A stretch of DNA of 64,000 nt, taken from Chinchilla lanigera (lineage: Eukaryota > Chordata > Mammalia > Rodentia > Chinchillidae). Shown here piece after piece: positions 60,791 to 64,000 of this stretch. The stretch is from contig NW_004955416.1 in the NCBI RefSeq assembly GCF_000276665.1, positions 1,719,847 through 1,783,846 on the forward strand, given 5' to 3'. Both the position numbers and the translations under genes were made by a program. Numbering within the stretch: the stretch's first letter is position 1; each line of letters begins with the position of its first letter. Under the pieces are notes generated by a model. That model was not told where the DNA came from and made no database searches. It saw nothing but the letters and a program-made list of their open reading frames with translations.

Positions 60791-60796
60791 AATAAA
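60791..60796 (+). terminator. Candidate distal poly(A) signal AATAAA
   Basis: AATAAA hexamer at 60791 followed by T/GT-rich sequence within 40 bases. It would end a long FMN1 3' UTR about 6.7 kb past the stop. Competing AATAAA hexamers exist in AT-rich DNA, so this is tentative. Confidence 0.3.
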
Positions 60797-60815
60797 TCTT
60801 GGTTTCATGTCCCTC

Positions 60816-61837
60816 TGGTGTTCAATGCAGATTTGTTTTCAAAAGGCATTTAAAGCAATAACTTAATAGTACTCTAATATGGAGAATATCAGTCACTCTA
60901 ACTTATTTGCCATTCATGTGGAATATTATTGGGTTTCAAGCAGCCCATCATTTATATTTCCTTCTTTCATCCCTGCCCACCCTACCAACGCTGGGCAGTC
61001 TAGCTAAGCATTCAAATCTAACAACAAGCAGATAAGCCCAGCCAGATATTGTCTCAGCTAGACTGACCCAAAAGCAACATAGACTGAACAAAAACTGCCC
61101 AATAAAAAGAGCATACAGGAATTGGTGGCTTCAGGTTATGGTTTGATGATTACATACTAGGAAACAGAACAGAAATGTAATTGTACATATTCTGGCACCA
61201 AGCACAACATACAAATTCTTTTCAAGGAATGATATAAAGCAAGCAGGTATTTTAAGGATAAAAACCTAAAACACACTCAAGCAAAAACACTTTTAAATAT
61301 ACGTATAATTATGCGTTTCATAGATTCAACTGTTCAATATTTTTGAGTTCTAGATGTTTGGTGAAATATGCCCCCATTAATGAATAGACATGGGTATTTT
61401 CTAGAAAGATATTTCATCACTAGGAAATCTTCTAAATCATAGACACTTGAGAAAATCTTTTTATCTCTGTAAAACTACAGTTCATTGGACTTGCTGCATG
61501 CTATACTCAGTACATGTATCACACCAAGGCCAAAGCCTTTCTGACTGCTCAACATGTTCATCAAATTAAACTATTCTTTTCTTTATACTACTCCTTTATA
61601 GAGAAATGTTCTAGAATTGTTGCTGATAATGAAAGGTCTGAATACTCCTAACATTCTATCAAACCTTTTGGAGGCTGGGTTCTGAATTAGAACACCTGGG
61701 AGAGGGTAGAGCCTTTGTAACTTAAGGACCTAGTGCACCTTAGAGACAATCTCCTCTCTGCTTTAACCAAGATTCACTCTTCCGTGTTGACATTTTTGCT
61801 TACTCTTTAAATTGTCTGTGTAGTTCATGATCCAGCT
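60816..61837. other. Intergenic sequence downstream of FMN1
   Basis: AT-rich; no exon, RNA gene or confident repeat seen. In other mammals the next gene here is GREM1 in the opposite orientation, but none of it is recognised in the window. Confidence 0.5.
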
Positions 61838-62130
61838 AAGACTTGGACTGTTTTGTGCTACTGTAACAGAATGCACTAAACTGAGCACAGTTTAGAGACT
61901 AATCCAAAATCAAGGTAATGACACCTAGTGAGGTCCTTCTTGCTGTGTCGCCACATGGCAGAAGAGGAAAGAGAAAAAGGGGGACCCCTCTAGACCTTTT
62001 ATAGTGATATTAACATGACTCATGAGGGCAGCACCCTCTGGTCTACTCACCTCTGAAAGGTCTCATCTCTACGTCCTATGACAATAGCAATTAAGCTTCA
62101 ATATCAGGCAGGGACAAAAATTCAAATCCT
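61838..62130 (-). mobile_element. MaLR/MLT-like LTR fragment
   Basis: CTGTTTTGTGCTACTGTAAC is followed by ATGCACTAAACTGAGCACAG, AGGTCCTTCTTGCTGTGTCG and CACATGGCAGAAGAGGAAAG, an order typical of antisense MaLR LTRs. Diverged. Confidence 0.65.
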
Positions 62131-62244
62131 ATGCTTATGGAAATAAAAGGCTTTAAAGTTCACTTGCATGAACCCTATTTGTGTTGCCTTGCTTTGGGTG
62201 TCTGAGTCTAAATCTTCTCAGATTGAGATAAAGACCTTCTATAC

Positions 62245-63920
62245 ATATTTTCTACAGGGTTTTTTTTATCATGAGTGGATGTTAGATCTTGTCAAATATT
62301 TCTTCTGTATCTATTGAGATGAACCTATGACTTTTGTCCATGATTCTGTTTGTATGGTATATTACATATATTGATTTGAGTATGTTGAGCCATCTCTTGA
62401 TACCTGAAATAAAGTCTACTTGGTCGTGATGTATGGTCTTTTCAATGATTTGGTGCTTTCTGTTTGCCAGTATCTTATTATCTACAGTATGAAAGAGATT
62501 GCCTATAGTTCTTTTTTCGTTGGGTCCTTTTCTCATTTTGGAATCAAAATAATGTTTGCTTCAAGGAATGACATTGAGAATACTGCTTCCTTTTGATTTC
62601 ATTAAAGAAGTTGAGGAGTATTGGCATCAGATTTTCTTGAAAGTTCTTATAGAATTAGGCAGTGAACCCACCAGGACCTAGGATTTTCTTAGTTGGTAGT
62701 TCTTTTTGGAATTTATTACTTCTTCAATTTCATTGACTGATATCAGATTATTCAAGATTTGTGTATCTTGTTGGTTCAGTGGTTGGTAGTTCACATGTAT
62801 CGAAGAATATGTACATTTCCTCTGGATTTTCCATTTTATTACAGATCAGGTCTCAAAATAGTAGTCAATGATTTTCTAGATTTTGGCAGAATCCATTGTG
62901 ATTTCACCTTTTTTGTTTTTAATTAGATGGATCTGGGTATTTTTTTCTTATTTTTGTAAGGTTGTCAAAGGGTTTGTCTATTTTGTTTAATAATTCAAAG
63001 AACTAACTTCATTTCATTGATTCTTTGTATTGTTTTAATCTCAATTTCATTTATTTCTGCTCCATATTTATAATTTCTTTCCTCATACTATTTTTGGATT
63101 TAAATTGTTCTTGGTTTTCTAAAATCTTGAGGTACATCATTAGGTCATTTATTTGAGTTCAGTCTGCTTTCCTGATGTGAAAATTCACCACTGTACACTT
63201 TCCTCTTAAAACTGCTTTCATTGTGTCATACTGGCATTATTGTTTCTTTATAGGAAATGTCTGATTTCTTCTTTAATTTCATCTGCCACTCATTAATTAT
63301 TTAAGAGGGTATAATTCAATTTACATGTGTTTGAATAGTTCTGTGGTGCCTTTACCACTGACTTCTAGTTCCTTGTACTATGATCTGAAAATGTGCATTT
63401 CAATTCTTTTGCGTTTACTAAGGCATACTTTGTGGGCTCTTATTTGGTCTGCTTTGGAGAAAATTCCATGTTCTGCTTAGAAGAATGTGTATTCTGTTGT
63501 TTCAAGATGGATCACTCTAAATATCTGTTAAATCCATTGTTTGATGATTTGGTTCAACTCTGATATTTCTTTCTTGATCTTTTTGTCTAGTTGAAATGTC
63601 CATTTATGACAGTGGAGTATTATGGTCTCCCATTACAATTGTATTGGTATTTATTTGATTTTTCATATCAACTATTGTTTATTTTATGAAATTGAGTGTG
63701 CCAATATTTGATGCATATACATTCATAATTGTTATGTCTTCCTAGTGAGTTGTTCCATTAACTAATGCAGAGTAGCCTTCTTTGTCTCTTCTGATCAGTC
63801 TTGACTTGAAATCTACTTTGTCTGAAATGAGCTACTCTTGCTTTTTTCTAGTTTCCTTTTTCATGAAATATTATTTGCCATGTTTTCATTTTTAATTGTG
63901 AGTTTCTTTTTAAATTAAAT
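62245..63920 (-). mobile_element. Antisense L1 ORF2 segment, truncated at both ends
   Basis: The complement encodes reverse-transcriptase sequence: QVDFISGIKRWLNILKSI and DKSHRFISIDTEEIFDKI lie at 62282-62400, matching the L1 RT entry motif. More ORF2 complement follows to about 63.9 kb, with many stops. It lacks an L1 3' UTR and poly(T) at its left end, so it is not a standard 5'-truncated insertion. On the right it stops abruptly at a GC-rich sequence at about 63921. Confidence 0.9.
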
Positions 63921-64000
63921 GTGCTCGGAGCCGGCCGAGCAGGCTCCCCCAGCCCCCCGCGCCTTGCGCCCAGGCAGCCAGTTCTCCGGGAGCGGCAGGG
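63921..64000. other. Abrupt GC-rich terminal 80 bp
   Basis: After AT-rich antisense L1 (TTTAAATTAAAT) the sequence switches at once to GTGCTCGGAGCCGGCCGAGC and stays GC- and CpG-rich to the window end. Too short to identify: a CpG island, a GC-rich 5' end of a retrocopy, or an assembly join are all possible. Confidence 0.6.

Larger units (their letters stand above)
54056..60815 (+). other. FMN1: Probable FMN1 3' UTR (extent uncertain)
   Basis: No further open frame follows the FMN1 stop, so this is the 3' untranslated part of the last exon, at least initially. Two AATAAA hexamers have GT-rich sequence after them: 54983-54988, with GTTGTGT just downstream, and 60791-60796, followed by TTGGTTTC and CTCTGGTG. 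The first would give a UTR of about 0.95 kb and the second about 6.7 kb. I recall long formin-1 3' UTRs but cannot prove which end is used. The interval contains a MaLR-type LTR relic (about 54188-54545), a B1 fragment (56868-56930) and a (TG)n run (60519-60550), with otherwise unremarkable sequence. Confidence 0.35.

Noticed and set aside
62282..62536. 84-residue minus-strand open frame as a gene
   Set aside because: It is an L1 reverse-transcriptase fragment with degenerate flanks.
63921..64000. GREM1 promoter CpG island
   Set aside because: GREM1 should be in opposite orientation with its 3' end first and lie further away; nothing in the 80 bp is recognisable as GREM1.

Overview
This is a 64 kb piece of mammalian, almost certainly rodent, nuclear DNA. 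Evidence: AT-rich non-coding sequence, split exons with GT/AG borders, MIR/L2/Tigger/MaLR relics shared by placental mammals, a B1-type SINE and tRNA-derived ID-like SINEs with A-box and B-box. Three ID-like copies carry the unusual CCGGTACCGG motif (or a close variant) before the A-tail. I suspect a non-murid lineage such as beaver (Castor), but that is inference from repeat style only. There is no prokaryotic content, no CRISPR array and no intact mobile-element gene.

The one protein-coding gene is on the plus strand: the last four coding exons of FMN1 (formin-1), at 21634-21685, 28253-28402, 51646-51730 and 54011-54055. Reading phases join perfectly (2/1, 2/1, 0) and give the end of the FH2 domain plus the formin-1 C-terminal tail, ending in TAA. 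Introns are about 6.6, 23.2 and 2.3 kb. Sequence before 21634 is read as upstream FMN1 intron; no earlier exon was recognised there. Sequence after 54055 is 3' UTR and then FMN1-GREM1 intergenic DNA.

Layout. 1-21.6 kb: intron with ID-like SINEs, L1 3' ends, a B1, a 100-N assembly gap at 8109-8208, a minus-strand MTX2 processed pseudogene (8615-9398) and an internally deleted Tigger1 (about 16.07-17.07 kb). 21.7-28.2 kb: a 5'-truncated L1 with a perfect 18-bp target duplication, nested in an older L1. 28.4-51.6 kb: a long intron with an L1, MER5-, L2-, hAT- and MIR-type relics, and a nest in which a MaLR provirus splits an antisense L1. 54-64 kb: 3' UTR with an LTR insertion, MaLR and antisense L1 fragments, and an abrupt GC-rich end at about 63.92 kb.

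In mouse, the terminal part of the formin gene overlaps the long-range control region for the neighbouring BMP antagonist gene Gremlin1 (limb deformity locus). The long last introns are therefore likely to matter more as regulatory DNA than as formin sequence. I flag candidate GLI-like sites and repeat-free AT-rich blocks, but none can be confirmed here.
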